A DNA stretch of 42,026 bases. It comes from Paracoccaceae bacterium (lineage in GTDB: Bacteria > Pseudomonadota > Alphaproteobacteria > Rhodobacterales > Rhodobacteraceae). This document shows positions 41,752 to 42,026 of the stretch, one piece after another. The number at the start of each line of letters is the position of its first letter. Position 1 is the first letter of the stretch. Both the position numbers and the translations under genes were made by a program. The stretch spans positions 1 to 42,026 of the forward strand of contig PAQV01000084.1 in the NCBI GenBank assembly GCA_002709405.1, written 5' to 3'. A model generated the notes under the pieces. It was given only the letters and a program-made list of their open reading frames with translations. It made no database searches and was not told the DNA's origin.

Positions 41752-42026
41752 CTATTCCAGCTCGTAGGGCAGCACGTCGCGGCGCTCGGGATGGATGGAG
41801 AGCCGCTTCTCCAGCGGCGGCACCGAGCGCTGGTGGCAGTTGGTGCGCTCGCAGATCCGGCAGGAAATGCCGATCGGCTCGAAGGCCCCGTCGCGGCCGA
41901 GGTCCAGCCCGTCGGCGTAGACCAGCGCGCCTGCGTGTTTGACCTCGCAGCCGAGCGCCATGGCGTAGCGCCGCACCGGCGCGCCGAAATGGCCGCCGCG
42001 CTTGGGCACGTCGCGGGCGAGCAGCA
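41752..42026 (-). CDS. Second ScfR-family regulator, C-terminal part (runs off the window)
   Basis: The last 90 residues of an ScfR/DUF2083 regulator. Aligned to the C-terminus of 2041..3441 they share FGAPVRRYA, LGCEV-HAG-LVYA-GLD, AFEPIGISCRICER, CHQRSVPPLE-RL and the ending LPYE. The cysteine spacing C-x2-C-x4-C is kept, supporting a functional metal or structural role. The gene begins beyond the window. It uses CTC for about 4 of 10 leucines, unlike the first copy. It probably controls a different acyl-CoA pathway, for example acetate or butyrate; that is inference. Confidence 0.85.
   Translation of the reverse strand, partial: LLARDVPKRGGHFGAPVRRYAMALGCEVKHAGALVYADGLDLGRDGAFEPIGISCRICERTNCHQRSVPPLEKRLSIHPERRDVLPYELE

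Overview
The window is GC-rich (roughly two thirds G+C by eye) chromosomal DNA from an alphaproteobacterium, most likely a marine member of the Rhodobacteraceae/Roseobacter group. The evidence is the choline-O-sulfate/choline regulon (betI-betC-betA divergent from choXWV), an ScfR/PccR-type regulator beside pccB, an alphaproteobacterial RNase P RNA, small DUF1127 and DUF465 proteins, strong CTG/GCC codon preference and several families of intergenic hairpin repeats. There are no rRNA, tRNA, phage, transposase or CRISPR features, so this is mostly ordinary core and niche-adaptation chromosome. Layout: 1-3.7 kb holds the start of propionyl-CoA carboxylase beta (pccB), a Bcr/CflA-type drug exporter and an ScfR regulator (probably pccR); TTTGCAAA-like sites lie in front of both divergent promoters and in front of the regulator. 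3.75-10.7 kb is a choline module: an ABC importer (choXWV), choline sulfatase, choline dehydrogenase and the BetI repressor, with a clear BetI-type operator between the divergent units. betB (betaine aldehyde dehydrogenase) is not in the window. 10.9-14 kb holds two amino-acid/metabolite exporters, a small coiled-coil protein and yebC. 14.3-21.6 kb holds a membrane PQQ glucose dehydrogenase and two SLC13/RCK_C transporters with a LysR regulator between them. 21.6-27 kb runs on the minus strand as mgtE, 5-formyl-THF cyclo-ligase, a YmdB-like phosphodiesterase and an EamA exporter, with guanine deaminase divergent from mgtE. 27.2-31.6 kb holds an L,D-transpeptidase-like protein, then a tightly coupled hisN / 8-oxoguanine deaminase / CAP-domain operon and an XRE regulator. 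31.9-35.3 kb holds a quinone oxidoreductase, a LysR regulator divergent from a DUF1127 protein, and a Bax-inhibitor-1 family protein. 35.3-42 kb holds lipoproteins, rpmG, two small secreted proteins, rnpB, an AmpD-type amidase, an Excalibur-like lipoprotein, gatA-gatC and the tail of a second ScfR paralogue. Main points for a second look: (1) codon use and repeat type change inside gatA at about 40.4-40.6 kb, suggesting homologous replacement or a chimeric assembly join; (2) the AmpD-type amidase has no ATG/GTG/TTG start that keeps its first zinc ligand and probably starts at CTG in a CTGA overlap; (3) a family of pyrimidine-rich repeats occurs five times, twice as inverted pairs, with a divergent sixth copy beyond the gatA break; (4) a stack of hairpins separates choX from choWV; (5) a triple-hairpin element follows rnpB and a 141-bp element with 14-bp terminal inverted repeats follows choV. 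I found no convincing wholly new enzyme system; the novel-looking material is mainly non-coding structure and operon architecture.
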